Assembly: GCF_001632805.1 (NCBI RefSeq)
Contig: NZ_CP007220.1
Coordinates: forward strand, 4,650,001 to 4,714,000
From: Mycobacteroides chelonae CCUG 47445
Lineage (GTDB): Bacteria > Actinomycetota > Actinomycetes > Mycobacteriales > Mycobacteriaceae
Length of the DNA stretch: 64,000 bases
Reading direction: 5' to 3'
A model generated the notes under the pieces. The model was given only the letters and a program-made list of their open reading frames with translations, made no database searches and was not told the DNA's origin. The stretch's first letter is position 1; the number at the start of each line of letters is the position of its first letter. Made by a program: the position numbers and the translations under genes. Shown one piece after another: positions 10,653 to 19,476 of this stretch.

Positions 10653-10957
10653 CTGCGAACCAGCCGGGCAATTGCCGCGGACGCCTCGGCCAGTTTCTCG
10701 TCGGCGTCGGCGCCCCCGGAGGCAACGGCATTGGAGACGCAATGACCGAGATGCTCGTCGAGGAGCCCGAGCGCAACCGACCGCAGCGCGCTCTGCGCGG
10801 CGCTGATCTGGGTCAGTACGTCGATGCAGTACTTGTCCTCGTCGATCATCTTGGCGATGCCACGCACCTGCCCCTCGATGCGCAGGAGCCGCTTGGCGTA
10901 GTCATCCTTTTTCAGCGAGTAACCGTGTGGAGTCGAAGTCTTGGTGCTCATGTCCAT
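10649..10957 (-). CDS. ricR: Copper-sensing repressor of the CsoR/RicR family
   Basis: A 102-residue all-helical CsoR-family repressor. The copper ligands have exact family spacing: Cys44, His69 and Cys73 (Cys, then +25 His, then +4 Cys). Cu(I) binding releases the repressor from DNA. The start is either ATG 10957, which overlaps the upstream stop as TAATG, or ATG 10951, which has better spacing from AAGGGA. It lies directly downstream of the DUF305 lipoprotein gene. Two TACCC-N5-GGGTA boxes precede the operon, the motif described for RicR in M. tuberculosis, so the operon is probably autoregulated. From memory the synteny matches Rv0190 (ricR) beside ilvD. Confidence 0.9.
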   Translation of the reverse strand: MDMSTKTSTPHGYSLKKDDYAKRLLRIEGQVRGIAKMIDEDKYCIDVLTQISAAQSALRSVALGLLDEHLGHCVSNAVASGGADADEKLAEASAAIARLVRS

Positions 10958-11586
10958 TATCCCTTGAGAAGGCCTTGCATCGTGTCGATCTCAGGCTGCT
11001 GATTATCGATGATCTTTTGCGCCAACTGCTTTGCCGAAGGGTACTGGCCTCCGGAGAGTTCCGCATTCGACATGGCGACGGCGCCCTGATGGTGAGCAAT
11101 CATCGACTGCAACCACAGCTGGTCGAAAACCTCGCCGTTGAGGGTCTTCATCCGGTCCAATACCGGCGTGTCCACCATGCCAGGCATGTGCCCGGCGGGG
11201 TCATGCCCCTCCGGCATGAGCGGCTGGCCCCAGCTCGTGAGCCACTCGGTGAAGGTGTCGATCTCGGGCTGCTGCGCCGTCTGAATGTTGTTCGCGAGCT
11301 CCAGTACCGCCGGGTTGGCGGTACGCCCCTCGGTCAACTTGGACATCTCGACGGCCTGCTGGTGATGCATGATCATCTGCTGAGCGAACGTCACATCTGC
11401 ATCGTTGTGATCGGACGGAGCCGTCGCGGGGTTGGTATCGAGCGTCGTCGTCATCCCCGGCATACCGGAATGACCTGAATGCTCGGACTTCGTCTCATCA
11501 CCCTTTTTGTCCGAGCTACACGCTGACAGAATCAGCACCGCAGCAGCAGCGCCGGCAAGGATCGCAGTCCGAGTTCGGTTTCGCAT
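10957..11586 (-). CDS. DUF305 lipoprotein, probable copper-linked periplasmic protein
   Basis: A 209-residue lipoprotein. The signal peptide ends in a lipobox LSAC (Cys about residue 23). A His/Met-rich segment (HSGHSGMPGM) follows, then two DUF305 repeats each carrying the M-I-x-H-H motif (MIMHHQQAVEMS and MIAHHQGAVAMS). Clustered His and Met residues suit Cu(I) or Ag(I) binding, and DUF305 proteins often sit in copper operons. It is the first gene before ricR and lies directly behind two RicR boxes, so copper induction is likely. The biochemical role of DUF305 is not established. Confidence 0.85.
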   Translation of the reverse strand: MRNRTRTAILAGAAAAVLILSACSSDKKGDETKSEHSGHSGMPGMTTTLDTNPATAPSDHNDADVTFAQQMIMHHQQAVEMSKLTEGRTANPAVLELANNIQTAQQPEIDTFTEWLTSWGQPLMPEGHDPAGHMPGMVDTPVLDRMKTLNGEVFDQLWLQSMIAHHQGAVAMSNAELSGGQYPSAKQLAQKIIDNQQPEIDTMQGLLKG

Positions 11587-11605
11587 GCCACTATCGTAGC
11601 TCAGA

Positions 11606-11620
11606 TACCCCCATAGGGTA
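11606..11620. promoter_or_regulatory. RicR box 1
   Basis: Perfect TACCC-N5-GGGTA palindrome 20 bp upstream of the DUF305 start. It matches the published RicR operator consensus and sits where it can block the promoter of the DUF305-ricR operon. Confidence 0.88.
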
Positions 11621-11638
11621 CGAGATCGCGAGAGGGCA

Positions 11639-11653
11639 TACCCCTCGCGGGTA
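11639..11653. promoter_or_regulatory. RicR box 2
   Basis: Second perfect TACCC-N5-GGGTA palindrome, centred 33 bp (about three helical turns) from box 1. It lies next to the stop of the acyltransferase gene. Two in-phase boxes suggest cooperative binding of RicR tetramers. Confidence 0.88.
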
Positions 11654-11660
11654 CAACGCG

Positions 11661-13043
11661 CTAAACGACGGACTCCTCCAGCTGGGTCAGCGCCTCCTCC
11701 AGATGGGTCAGAATCCGCTGCAGATGCGGCACGCTCGTACGGCACCCGGTCAATCCGAAGTGCATCGCCGAACCGCTGCTGGTGCACGTGATGTTCAACG
11801 CCACTCCGTCGATCGGAATCGACGCCGGGTAGCACCCGTCCATCTCGAACCCGTTCCAGAACATATCGGTGCGCGGGCCCGGGACATTAGAAATGATCAC
11901 GTTGAATGCGGGAGCCGCCCTGTCCACCAAACCCGGGACGGCACCGGACAACGCCGGAGCTCCATTGAGCGCGCCGACCAGCATCCGCTGCATGGGCGTC
12001 ATCTCCGAGAGCACCGACTTGGCGGCCTGCACCGAGTCGCGGATCGCACTGAACCGCTCGAGCGGATCGGGCTTGTCGGTCGCCAGGTTGGCCAGCAGCG
12101 CGGTGATCGAGTTCCCCGCGTTCTGGTCCCCCTCGGCCCGGATCGACACCGGACACATCGCGATGAGCGGCTTATCGGGTAGTGCGTTCTGCTCCTCCAG
12201 ATATGTGCGCAACGCACCGGCGCACATGGCCAGCACCACATCGTTGACGGTTCCCCCCAGGGCTTTGCCCGCCTCCTTGATCCGCGTCATCGACCAGGTT
12301 TGCGCCGCGAAGCGTCGCGCACCTCCTATCGAGACATTCAGCATGGTGTGTGGAGCCGACAACGGCCTGACGAGCTGTGGGTCCGAGAGCGCGTGGCGTC
12401 CGTACTTGAGCAGACCTGGCGGAATCGACACGACCTGCCGCACCGCGCCGGCGGCTCCCTTGACGAGGTCCAGCGCCGACGTGTTGGTGGTGCTCACGAT
12501 GCTGCTCTTCGCACGCCGCTTGGCAGGGGCCCACACGGCCTGGCAGTCGCGCGCATCGGGATCATCGGAGAGCGAGCGCATCATCATGCGCAAAGCACCG
12601 ACACCGTCGATGACCGCGTGGTGCATCTTCGTGTACACAGCCAGGCGCCCGTCCGAAAGCCCTTCCACCACATGCATTTCCCATAACGGTCGGTGCCGAT
12701 CCAGCGGGGAGCTGTGCCACCGTGAGGTGACGGTCAGCAGCTCACGCACCCGGGCCGGGCGCGGCAGCGCCGAACGGCGCACGTGGTACTCCCAGTCGAT
12801 CTCGTCGTCGATGATCCAGGTGAGGTTGCCCATCACCGCCAGCGGCTGCCCAGGTCGTTTGCGGAAGTCCGACGACACCTCGGTGGTCGACATCAGTTGT
12901 TCGTAGAACACCTCGGCATAATCCGGGCCCGCATCGACGGGCGGTTTGAACAGCTGTAGGCCGCCGACGTGGAAGGGATGTTCCCGCGTCTCCCCGATGA
13001 GAAACATCGAGTCGCTGACCGGCATGAATGGCATGGCGGTCAT
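11661..13043 (-). CDS. Wax ester synthase/diacylglycerol acyltransferase (WS/DGAT)
   Basis: A 460-residue member of the WS/DGAT family, which makes triacylglycerol or wax esters from acyl-CoA. The active-site motif HHAVIDG (HHxxxDG) lies at about residue 134-140. The C-terminal region has the family block FNVIISNVPGPR and a PLSxxxxLN-like segment. Length is typical. The start is the first of three closely spaced ATGs (13043); the protein begins MTAMPFMPVSDSMFL, close to the family start. Its stop is 8 nt from RicR box 2, and it is divergent from ilvD. It probably contributes to storage lipid; several paralogues are usual in mycobacteria. Confidence 0.9.
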   Translation of the reverse strand: MTAMPFMPVSDSMFLIGETREHPFHVGGLQLFKPPVDAGPDYAEVFYEQLMSTTEVSSDFRKRPGQPLAVMGNLTWIIDDEIDWEYHVRRSALPRPARVRELLTVTSRWHSSPLDRHRPLWEMHVVEGLSDGRLAVYTKMHHAVIDGVGALRMMMRSLSDDPDARDCQAVWAPAKRRAKSSIVSTTNTSALDLVKGAAGAVRQVVSIPPGLLKYGRHALSDPQLVRPLSAPHTMLNVSIGGARRFAAQTWSMTRIKEAGKALGGTVNDVVLAMCAGALRTYLEEQNALPDKPLIAMCPVSIRAEGDQNAGNSITALLANLATDKPDPLERFSAIRDSVQAAKSVLSEMTPMQRMLVGALNGAPALSGAVPGLVDRAAPAFNVIISNVPGPRTDMFWNGFEMDGCYPASIPIDGVALNITCTSSGSAMHFGLTGCRTSVPHLQRILTHLEEALTQLEESVV

Positions 13044-13115
13044 GCTGCCACTTTGCTCGGCTTCCGGAGGCGGAATCCGCAGCGATGAGCTGCTGGCGCG
13101 AAGAGCGAATCCCCT

Positions 13116-13145
13116 TTGACCGGCTAAGTAGCCGCCGGGGATACT
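13116..13145 (+). promoter_or_regulatory. Candidate leaderless promoter of ilvD
   Basis: TTGACC (13116-13121), an 18-nt spacer and GATACT (13140-13145), with the ilvD ATG 7 nt further on at 13153. No Shine-Dalgarno is visible, so transcription probably starts at or very near the A of the ATG. Confidence 0.6.
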
Positions 13146-13152
13146 TAGGCGC

Positions 13153-14856
13153 ATGTCAGCCCACGACGCACCTGATATCAAGCCGCGTAGTCGCGACGTC
13201 ACCGATGGTCTGGAGAAGACTGCCGCCCGCGGGATGCTGCGCGCCGTAGGCATGGGTGACGACGACTGGGTGAAGCCGCAGATTGGCGTCGGTTCGTCGT
13301 GGAACGAGATCACCCCGTGCAACATGTCGCTGCAGCGCCTGGCCCAGTCGGTCAAGGAGGGTGTGCACTCGGCCGGAGGTTATCCGCTGGAGTTCGGCAC
13401 CATCTCGGTGTCCGACGGCATCTCGATGGGCCACGAGGGCATGCACTTCTCGCTGGTGTCCCGCGAGGTCATCGCCGACAGCGTCGAGACCGTGATGCAG
13501 GCGGAGCGACTGGACGGGTCGGTGCTATTGGCCGGATGCGACAAGTCCATCCCCGGGATGCTCATGGCCGCGGCACGTCTGGACCTGGCTTCGGTGTTCT
13601 TCTACAACGGTTCGATCATGCCCGGCAAGGCCAAGCTGACCGACGGTACCGAAAAGGAAGTCACCATCATCGACGCCTTCGAGGCCGTCGGTGCGTGCGC
13701 ACGCGGTCTGATGTCGCGTGAGGACGTCGACATCATTGAGCGCGCCATCTGTCCGGGCGAAGGCGCCTGTGGCGGTATGTACACCGCCAACACCATGGCC
13801 AGCGCCGCCGAGGCACTCGGCATGTCGTTGCCGGGCAGTGCTTCTCCCGTCGCCATCGACAAGCGTCGCGAGGAGTACGCACGCAAGTCCGGGGAGGCCG
13901 TCGTCGAGATGCTGCGCCGCGGGATCACCGCGCGCGACATCCTCACCAAGGAGGCCTTCGAGAACGCCATCGCCGTGGTGATGGCGTTCGGCGGGTCCAC
14001 CAATGCGGTGTTGCACCTGCTGGCCATCGCCCGTGAGGCAGAGGTGCCGCTGTCCCTGGATGACTTCACCCGCATCGGCCACAAGGTTCCGCACCTTGCC
14101 GACGTGAAGCCCTTCGGCCGCCACGTGATGAAGGATGTCGACGAAATCGGCGGCGTGCCAGTGGTGATGCGCGCGCTTCTGGATGCGGGCCTGTTGCACG
14201 GCGATTGCCTCACGGTCACCGGCAAGACCATGGCCGAGAACCTCGCACACATCGCGCCGCCGGACCCGGATGGCAAGGTGCTGCGCGCCATGAACAATCC
14301 GATCCACCCGACGGGTGGCATCACCATCCTGCACGGCACACTGGCCCCGGAGGGCGCCGTGGTCAAGTCCGCGGGCTTTGAGTCCGATGTTTTCGAAGGC
14401 ACGGCAAGGGTTTTCGAACGGGAGCGGGCAGCACTCGACGCCCTGGAAGATGGCACCATCACGCACGGCGACGTCGTCGTCATCCGCTACGAGGGCCCCA
14501 AGGGCGGACCCGGTATGCGCGAAATGCTGGCCATCACCGGTGCGATCAAGGGCGCCGGCCTCGGCAAGGACGTGCTGCTGATGACGGACGGCCGATTCTC
14601 CGGCGGTACCACCGGTCTGTGCGTCGGGCATATCGCGCCCGAGGCCGTCGACGGTGGCCCCATCGCATTCGTCAGGGACGGTGACCGTATCCGCCTCGAC
14701 GTCGCCAACGGAAAGCTGGACCTCCTGGTCGATGAGTCAGAACTTGCCGCGCGCCGTGAGGGATTCGAACCGTTGCCGCCGCGGTACAAGACCGGGGTGC
14801 TGGCCAAGTACACCAAGCTGGTGCAGTCGGCCGCTGTCGGAGCGGTCTGCGGCTAA
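13153..14856 (+). CDS. ilvD: Dihydroxy-acid dehydratase IlvD
   Basis: A 567-residue dehydratase that converts 2,3-dihydroxyisovalerate and 2,3-dihydroxy-3-methylvalerate to the 2-keto acids in valine and isoleucine synthesis. The cluster-binding cysteines are visible: Cys56 in TPCNMS, a second in [10 protein letters not shown] and a third in [12 protein letters not shown]. The catalytic Lys/Mg region [10 protein letters not shown] and the C-terminal [10 protein letters not shown] motif are intact. Full family length. It is convergent with an SDR gene, sharing 4 nt at the stops. The synteny next to ricR is as in M. tuberculosis (Rv0189c-Rv0190), recalled. Confidence 0.95.
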   Translation: MSAHDAPDIKPRSRDVTDGLEKTAARGMLRAVGMGDDDWVKPQIGVGSSWNEITPCNMSLQRLAQSVKEGVHSAGGYPLEFGTISVSDGISMGHEGMHFSLVSREVIADSVETVMQAERLDGSVLLAGCDKSIPGMLMAAARLDLASVFFYNGSIMPGKAKLTDGTEKEVTIIDAFEAVGACARGLMSREDVDIIERAICPGEGACGGMYTANTMASAAEALGMSLPGSASPVAIDKRREEYARKSGEAVVEMLRRGITARDILTKEAFENAIAVVMAFGGSTNAVLHLLAIAREAEVPLSLDDFTRIGHKVPHLADVKPFGRHVMKDVDEIGGVPVVMRALLDAGLLHGDCLTVTGKTMAENLAHIAPPDPDGKVLRAMNNPIHPTGGITILHGTLAPEGAVVKSAGFESDVFEGTARVFERERAALDALEDGTITHGDVVVIRYEGPKGGPGMREMLAITGAIKGAGLGKDVLLMTDGRFSGGTTGLCVGHIAPEAVDGGPIAFVRDGDRIRLDVANGKLDLLVDESELAARREGFEPLPPRYKTGVLAKYTKLVQSAAVGAVCG

Positions 14857-15665
14857 GCCTTCCGGCCTCTCTTGAGCGCGGGATGGCTCCGCGCCACCAT
14901 GCGGGTGAGTAATCCGCGCGGAAGCAGATGGTTGGCGGCCGCACCGATGCGGTTGGCCAGCCCGGGCACGATCACGGTCTTGCCCGCCGCCAATCCATCG
15001 ACCGCCGTCCTGGCCACGTTCGCCGCGTCCACCCACATGACCTTGGGCATCGCGGCTTCGGCGTCCTCATCGGAGATTCCCACCGCCGCACCGAATCCCG
15101 TCTTCACCGGACCCGGGCACAGTGTCGCGGCGCGGACGCCGGTGCCGCGCAGCTCCTCGTTCAGCGCGTGGGTGTACGAGACCACGAATGCCTTCGCGGC
15201 CCCATAGGCGGCTTGCCCGGGCAGCGGGCCGAAGGCGCCGACCGAGCCGAGGTTGAGCACGACCCCTCTGCCGCGTGCCACCATCTGCGGCACAAAGCGC
15301 GAGCAGAGATCCACCACCGCACTGACGTCCACCTCCACCAGGTTGAGCTCGGCGGCGGGGTCGGATGCGGCGACGGGCCCCGCCGTACTCAGCCCGGCAT
15401 TGTTGACCAGCACGTCAACCGCGAGCCCAAGCTGCGCCACGCGCTGAGGCAATTGAGCGCGCTCCTGGGCACTCGAAAGATCAACGGGCAGTAAGTGAGC
15501 AGTTCGTCCCAGGCTCTCGGCCAGCCCGCGTAGCCGATCGGCACGCCGCGCCACCAACACCACGGGGTAACCACGCCGTGCGAATTCTCGTGCGAGTTCT
15601 TCGCCAATGCCCGATGAGGCTCCGGTGATCAAGGCGGCGGCGTCAGCGCGCGGGGAGGGAAGCAC
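14853..15665 (-). CDS. Short-chain dehydrogenase/reductase
   Basis: A 270-residue classical SDR. It has the cofactor motif TGASSGIG near residue 14, the NNAG motif, the catalytic Ser in [10 protein letters not shown] and the YGAAK Tyr-Lys pair. The Arg-rich VARRADR after beta-2 suggests NADP(H). The C-terminal extension ([22 protein letters not shown]) resembles SDRs that act on lipids at the membrane. The GTG start at 15665 has only a weak AGTAGG directly before it. Substrate unknown. It is convergent with ilvD. Confidence 0.82.
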   Translation of the reverse strand: MLPSPRADAAALITGASSGIGEELAREFARRGYPVVLVARRADRLRGLAESLGRTAHLLPVDLSSAQERAQLPQRVAQLGLAVDVLVNNAGLSTAGPVAASDPAAELNLVEVDVSAVVDLCSRFVPQMVARGRGVVLNLGSVGAFGPLPGQAAYGAAKAFVVSYTHALNEELRGTGVRAATLCPGPVKTGFGAAVGISDEDAEAAMPKVMWVDAANVARTAVDGLAAGKTVIVPGLANRIGAAANHLLPRGLLTRMVARSHPALKRGRKA

Positions 15666-15715
15666 CTACTGAGCCTATGTCGCTGGCGATGCGGCGACAT
15701 CAGAAATCTTCGGCG

Positions 15716-16441
15716 CTACGGGAGGCGTGCGGGATCTCGGTAACGCTGCACGTTCCGGGCGATTTCCCCCGGTTCCGGCAGTGGCTCCTCGCTATCGAGG
15801 TAGACACCGCCCGCACGCAGGCTGTCCTCCACGATGAGCCAGATGCGCCGAACCAGGCTCTCGATCAATCGTTCTTGTGAGGTCTGCCCTGGCTGGTCCA
15901 ACCAGTAACTCACCGAGGTCTCGGCCATCCCGACAATGCCCATTGCCAGCAGCTCGGCATCGGTGTCAACCCCGAACGCTTCGAGGTACACCGCAAACAC
16001 CCGCGAAAGATGCAGTCCTGCAGACATTTTGATATCGGCAATGGCATCGGGCGCATCCGAGCCCTCAGAAAGTGAGCATCGCGCAAGATACCGATACAGG
16101 TTGCGGTGCCCAACCAGGAAACGAACGTACGCACCGATACCCGCCTCGATGATCTGTGCCATCGAGCCGAGCGGCTGCCATACGGGTGCAAGCTCAGCGA
16201 TGATCATGTCGCCGGCCCGCCGAGCCACGGCGCGCTGTAAGTCCGCGGCGCCGTCGAAGTGCCGGTAGAGCTTTGTTCGGGTGACCCCCACATAGACCGC
16301 GATCTGCTCCGTGGACGTCTGCGGACCGTGCTCGGCAATGGCAGCAAGGGCGGCCTCGACGAACTCGGCCCGGCGCCGTTCGCGCTGGCCATCCCACCTG
16401 CCAGCTGGGAGTTCTTGGCTGTCGGGCTGCACGAAGCTCAC
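15716..16441 (-). CDS. TetR-family regulator divergent from the aldehyde dehydrogenase
   Basis: A 241-residue TetR protein. The helix-turn-helix (AIAEHGPQTSTEQIAVYVGVTRTKLYRHFDGAADL) is near the N-terminus and the C-terminal ligand domain is long. The GTG at 16441 is chosen because a longer start at 16465 falls inside the palindrome at 16455-16471, which is probably its own operator. Only 86 bp separate it from the divergent aldehyde dehydrogenase, so it most likely represses that gene and itself. The inducer is unknown. Confidence 0.82.
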   Translation of the reverse strand: MSFVQPDSQELPAGRWDGQRERRRAEFVEAALAAIAEHGPQTSTEQIAVYVGVTRTKLYRHFDGAADLQRAVARRAGDMIIAELAPVWQPLGSMAQIIEAGIGAYVRFLVGHRNLYRYLARCSLSEGSDAPDAIADIKMSAGLHLSRVFAVYLEAFGVDTDAELLAMGIVGMAETSVSYWLDQPGQTSQERLIESLVRRIWLIVEDSLRAGGVYLDSEEPLPEPGEIARNVQRYRDPARLP

Positions 16442-16454
16442 TCTAGCAATGGGG

Positions 16455-16471
16455 TGGTACGTCACGTACCA
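16455..16471. promoter_or_regulatory. 17-bp palindromic operator (TetR/aldehyde dehydrogenase)
   Basis: TGGTACGT-C-ACGTACCA: perfect 8-bp arms around one central base, between the divergent TetR and aldehyde dehydrogenase genes. It is just upstream of the TetR GTG and about 57 bp upstream of the dehydrogenase ATG. Confidence 0.75.
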
Positions 16472-16527
16472 TGTGACCCACCGAACACATCACCACCCGA
16501 CTTCGATTAGAGCGCGAGCTGACATCC

Positions 16528-18246
16528 ATGACCGACGTACAGATCGAATCCCCCGTCGACCAAGCCCTGCAGGACTTGACCGAAGGCGAAAAGGCCTGGG
16601 CCAAAACCTCGTTGGCAGATCGTTTGCGTTTGTTGGCGGATACCCGCCAGCGCGTGATCGACAATGCGCACCAGTGGGTGCAGGCGGCGGCATTCCAGAT
16701 CAAGAAGCTCGACCCGGAATCTCCCCTGGTCGGCGAGGAATGGATCTCGGGCCCGTACGCCGTGGCGGGGGCCATCGCCTCCCTGATCGCCAGCCTGGAG
16801 CAGCTCCAAGCCGGACAAAGCCCGCTTCAAGACGCCGAGTTCGGTGTCACTCCCGGCGGTCGTACAACGGTTTCGGTGTTGCCGCTCAACATCTTCGACA
16901 AGCTGCTGCTGTCCGGGTTCAGCGCTGAGCTGTGGTTGCAGCCCGGTGTGGATAAGGCCGAGGCGTTGCGCACGGCCGGCCTGGCGCAGCGTGACCCCAG
17001 CCGCACCCAGGGTGTCGGCGCGGTGCTCGGCGCAGGCAACATCACCTCGATCGCGCCCCTGGACACCCTGTACGAGCTTTTCGCCAACAACCGCGTGGTG
17101 GCCCTCAAGCTCAACCCCATCACCGATCCACTGCTGCCGGTGTTCACCCAGGTGCTGCAGCCCTTCATCGCGATCGGCGCGGTACGGATCCTGACCGGCG
17201 GCGCCGATGTAGGTACCTACCTGGTGCACCATCAGCTGGTCGATCACGTCCATATGACCGGCAGCTCGGTCACCCACGACGCGATCGTGTTCGGCACCGG
17301 GGAGGAAGGCGCACAGCGCAAGGCCGCCAACCAGCCGGTCCTGGACAAGGCCATCACCAGCGAACTCGGCGGGGTTTCGCCGACCATCGTGGTGCCCGGC
17401 CAGTGGAGCTCCTCCGATATCGAGTTCCAGACCCGGCACATCGCCACCCAGCGGTTACACAACAACGGCTACAACTGCATCGCCTCGCAGGTCGTGGTGC
17501 TCTCGAAGGCATGGCCGCAGCGCCAAGAGTTCCTCGCCGCGCTGCGCAAGGCCGTCGACGAGGCGCCGTCCCGTCCTGCCTACTACCCCGGTTCGGATGA
17601 CCGGGTGGCCGGTGCGCAACAGTCTTACCCCGACGCCGAGCGCCTCGGACAGAACGGCGCGCGCGTGCTCGTAGTCGATCCGGAGGACCGCACGGCTCTG
17701 CTGCGTACCGAGTACTTCGGGCCCGTCCTGGGCGTCATCGAACTCGATGTCGCCAATGACCCGGACGGAGCCCTCTTCCTGCAGGAGGCCGCACGGGTGG
17801 CCAATGACGAGTTCGTCGGAACGCTCGGCGTGAACGTGCTCGCGCACCCCGACACCATCGAGGCGCTGGGATCGCATTTCGACACCTTGGTCGAAGACCT
17901 GCGGTACGGCACCGTCGCGATCAACGCCTGGACCGGGGTGGGATATCTGACCCCCTCCGCGACGTGGGGCGCATTCCCCGGCCACGTGCTCAATGACGTA
18001 CAAAGCGGGATCGGCGTGGTGCACAACGGCTTCCTGGTCGAGAAGCCGGAACGTACCGTGGTCCGCGGCCCCTTCCGGCCGTTCCCGCGGTCCTTTGCAC
18101 ATGGCGAATGGGCCCTGTCCCCGAAGCCACCGTGGTTCGTGAGCAATGCCACAGCGGCGGGCACTGGCGAACTGCTGGTCGACTTCGCCGGTAAGCCCAG
18201 CCTGCTGAAAGTGCCTCGGATCTTCATCTCCGCGCTACGCGGCTGA
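16528..18246 (+). CDS. Aldehyde dehydrogenase family protein (long, 572 residues)
   Basis: An ALDH-superfamily protein somewhat longer than the usual 480-500 residues. Counterparts of the key residues can be seen: Asn in GAGNITS, Lys in ALKLNP, Glu in SELGGVSP and the nucleophile Cys in NGYNCIAS. The usual GQxC context is changed to GYNC, and the PWNFP motif is absent. This marks a divergent ALDH or an acyl-CoA-reductase-like subgroup of unknown substrate. It appears to be controlled by the divergent TetR through the 16455-16471 palindrome. No signal peptide or membrane segment is seen. Confidence 0.8.
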   Translation: MTDVQIESPVDQALQDLTEGEKAWAKTSLADRLRLLADTRQRVIDNAHQWVQAAAFQIKKLDPESPLVGEEWISGPYAVAGAIASLIASLEQLQAGQSPLQDAEFGVTPGGRTTVSVLPLNIFDKLLLSGFSAELWLQPGVDKAEALRTAGLAQRDPSRTQGVGAVLGAGNITSIAPLDTLYELFANNRVVALKLNPITDPLLPVFTQVLQPFIAIGAVRILTGGADVGTYLVHHQLVDHVHMTGSSVTHDAIVFGTGEEGAQRKAANQPVLDKAITSELGGVSPTIVVPGQWSSSDIEFQTRHIATQRLHNNGYNCIASQVVVLSKAWPQRQEFLAALRKAVDEAPSRPAYYPGSDDRVAGAQQSYPDAERLGQNGARVLVVDPEDRTALLRTEYFGPVLGVIELDVANDPDGALFLQEAARVANDEFVGTLGVNVLAHPDTIEALGSHFDTLVEDLRYGTVAINAWTGVGYLTPSATWGAFPGHVLNDVQSGIGVVHNGFLVEKPERTVVRGPFRPFPRSFAHGEWALSPKPPWFVSNATAAGTGELLVDFAGKPSLLKVPRIFISALRG

Positions 18247-18295
18247 CGCGAATCACGTTGCCCGGCACCATCTCGGTGCGGCGTAATGTCGAGTC

Positions 18296-18940
18296 ATGGG
18301 CAACGCAGAGAACCGCTGGGTAGAAGTCGACCAGTACCTGGAGCGCACCGTCGCTACCGACGCCGCAGAGCTGGAGCATATTCGGCAGGCGCAGGACGAC
18401 GGTGGCCTGCCGGATATCGCGGTGTCAGCAACACAAGGCAAATTCCTGTACCTGTTGGCGACGATTGCCAAGGCCAGCCGGGTGCTCGAGATAGGCACGC
18501 TTGGCGGGTACAGCACCGCATGGCTGGCCAAGGCGGTCGGACCCGAGGGCGCCGTCGTGACGCTCGAGTACGAGCCCAAGCACGCCGCCGTGGCTCAGGC
18601 GAGCCTGGAGCGCGCCGGGCTGGCCGAACAGGTCGAGATCTTGGTGGGTAGCGCCCTCGACAATCTTCCGTCGGTCCAGGGGCCGTTCGATCTGGTCTTC
18701 ATCGACGCCGACAAGGCCAACAATCCCAACTACCTGGGCTGGGCATTACGACTGACCACTGCAGGGTCGGTCATCGTGGTAGACAACGTGATTCGCTGGA
18801 TCTCCGAAGACGGACCCAACGCCGAGGGGACGCGGGACGCGCTGGAACTACTGGGGTCCAACCCAGGCCTTGATGCGACCGCGCTGCAGACGGTGGGCGT
18901 CAAGGGCTGGGACGGGCTGGCGATCGCCGTCGTGCGTTAG
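18296..18940 (+). CDS. Class I SAM-dependent O-methyltransferase (Rv0187-like)
   Basis: A 214-residue small O-methyltransferase of the catechol/caffeoyl-CoA type. It has the SAM motif VLEIGTLGGYSTAWLA, the acidic loop VTLEYEPKHAAVA, and the metal/catalytic block DLVFIDADKANNPNYL with VVDNVI. These enzymes need a divalent metal and methylate small hydroxylated substrates. TAATGT at 18284-18289 ends 6 nt before the ATG, consistent with a leaderless message. It follows the aldehyde dehydrogenase on the same strand with a 49-bp gap and is convergent with the next gene. Substrate unknown. Confidence 0.88.
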   Translation: MGNAENRWVEVDQYLERTVATDAAELEHIRQAQDDGGLPDIAVSATQGKFLYLLATIAKASRVLEIGTLGGYSTAWLAKAVGPEGAVVTLEYEPKHAAVAQASLERAGLAEQVEILVGSALDNLPSVQGPFDLVFIDADKANNPNYLGWALRLTTAGSVIVVDNVIRWISEDGPNAEGTRDALELLGSNPGLDATALQTVGVKGWDGLAIAVVR

Positions 18941-19476
18941 CGCGCTCCCTCGCGGGCATAGACGGTGCGCAGAACGAACTCCACCTCCGGCCCCATGGCC
19001 AGCCCCGCCAGCTCCGGATAAAGGGCCACGAAATCGTGGCCGTGCGCCGGAGCGTCGTGCGGGCACAGGTGATGCGCCAGCTCATGCAGGATCACCAGTT
19101 CGCGCATGGCCCAGGCGCTTCCGTTGCGATCGTCGGGAACGGCGATGGCCGCCCGGTCTCCGTCACGCTCGTAATGAGCGGCCGTCGCTCCCCGCCGGGC
19201 ACGCACGGTGACGGGTCCGGCAGACCATCTGGTCGCGACGAGGGCCAGCACCTCATCGACATAGCGCTGCACCGATTCGACCGACGCGAACCGTGCCTCG
19301 GGCGGCAGGGTCAGCCTGGTGCCGAAGAAATCGATATCCCGTTGGCTGTGACTGGCCGCCCGCTCGAACATGGTGCGCACAAACTCTTCGGCCGCGTATA
19401 CCTTGGCGCGCTGGGAATCACGTGGATGAGCCGCTCGCGCGACGGCATCCGACTGAGGCCGTGACTGATTGCTCAG
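18937..19476 (-). CDS. Putative zinc metallohydrolase (HELAHH), TIGR04338-like; probable CTG start
   Basis: The protein carries a zinc motif HELAHHLCPH, found in a family annotated as putative metallohydrolase in mycobacteria (Rv0185-like, recalled). An ATG-based reading begins at 19380 and loses the conserved segment PRDSQRAKVYAAEEFVRTMF. The frame stays open upstream with no ATG, GTG or TTG until a CTG at 19476-19474; the only internal GTG is at 19389. That CTG overlaps the TGA of the upstream DUF2786 gene (CTGA) and follows GGAG by 5 nt, so CTG is my preferred start (179 residues). Function unproven; cytoplasmic. Confidence 0.7.
   Translation of the reverse strand: MSNQSRPQSDAVARAAHPRDSQRAKVYAAEEFVRTMFERAASHSQRDIDFFGTRLTLPPEARFASVESVQRYVDEVLALVATRWSAGPVTVRARRGATAAHYERDGDRAAIAVPDDRNGSAWAMRELVILHELAHHLCPHDAPAHGHDFVALYPELAGLAMGPEVEFVLRTVYAREGAR

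Noticed and set aside
13525..14631. A 368-codon minus-strand frame inside ilvD
   Set aside because: Antisense to the highly conserved dihydroxy-acid dehydratase; composition (His, Asp, Gly-rich) is that of a mirrored coding frame.
16507..17439. A 310-codon minus-strand frame within the aldehyde dehydrogenase gene
   Set aside because: Shadow of the plus-strand ALDH; no motif and no ribosome-binding site.
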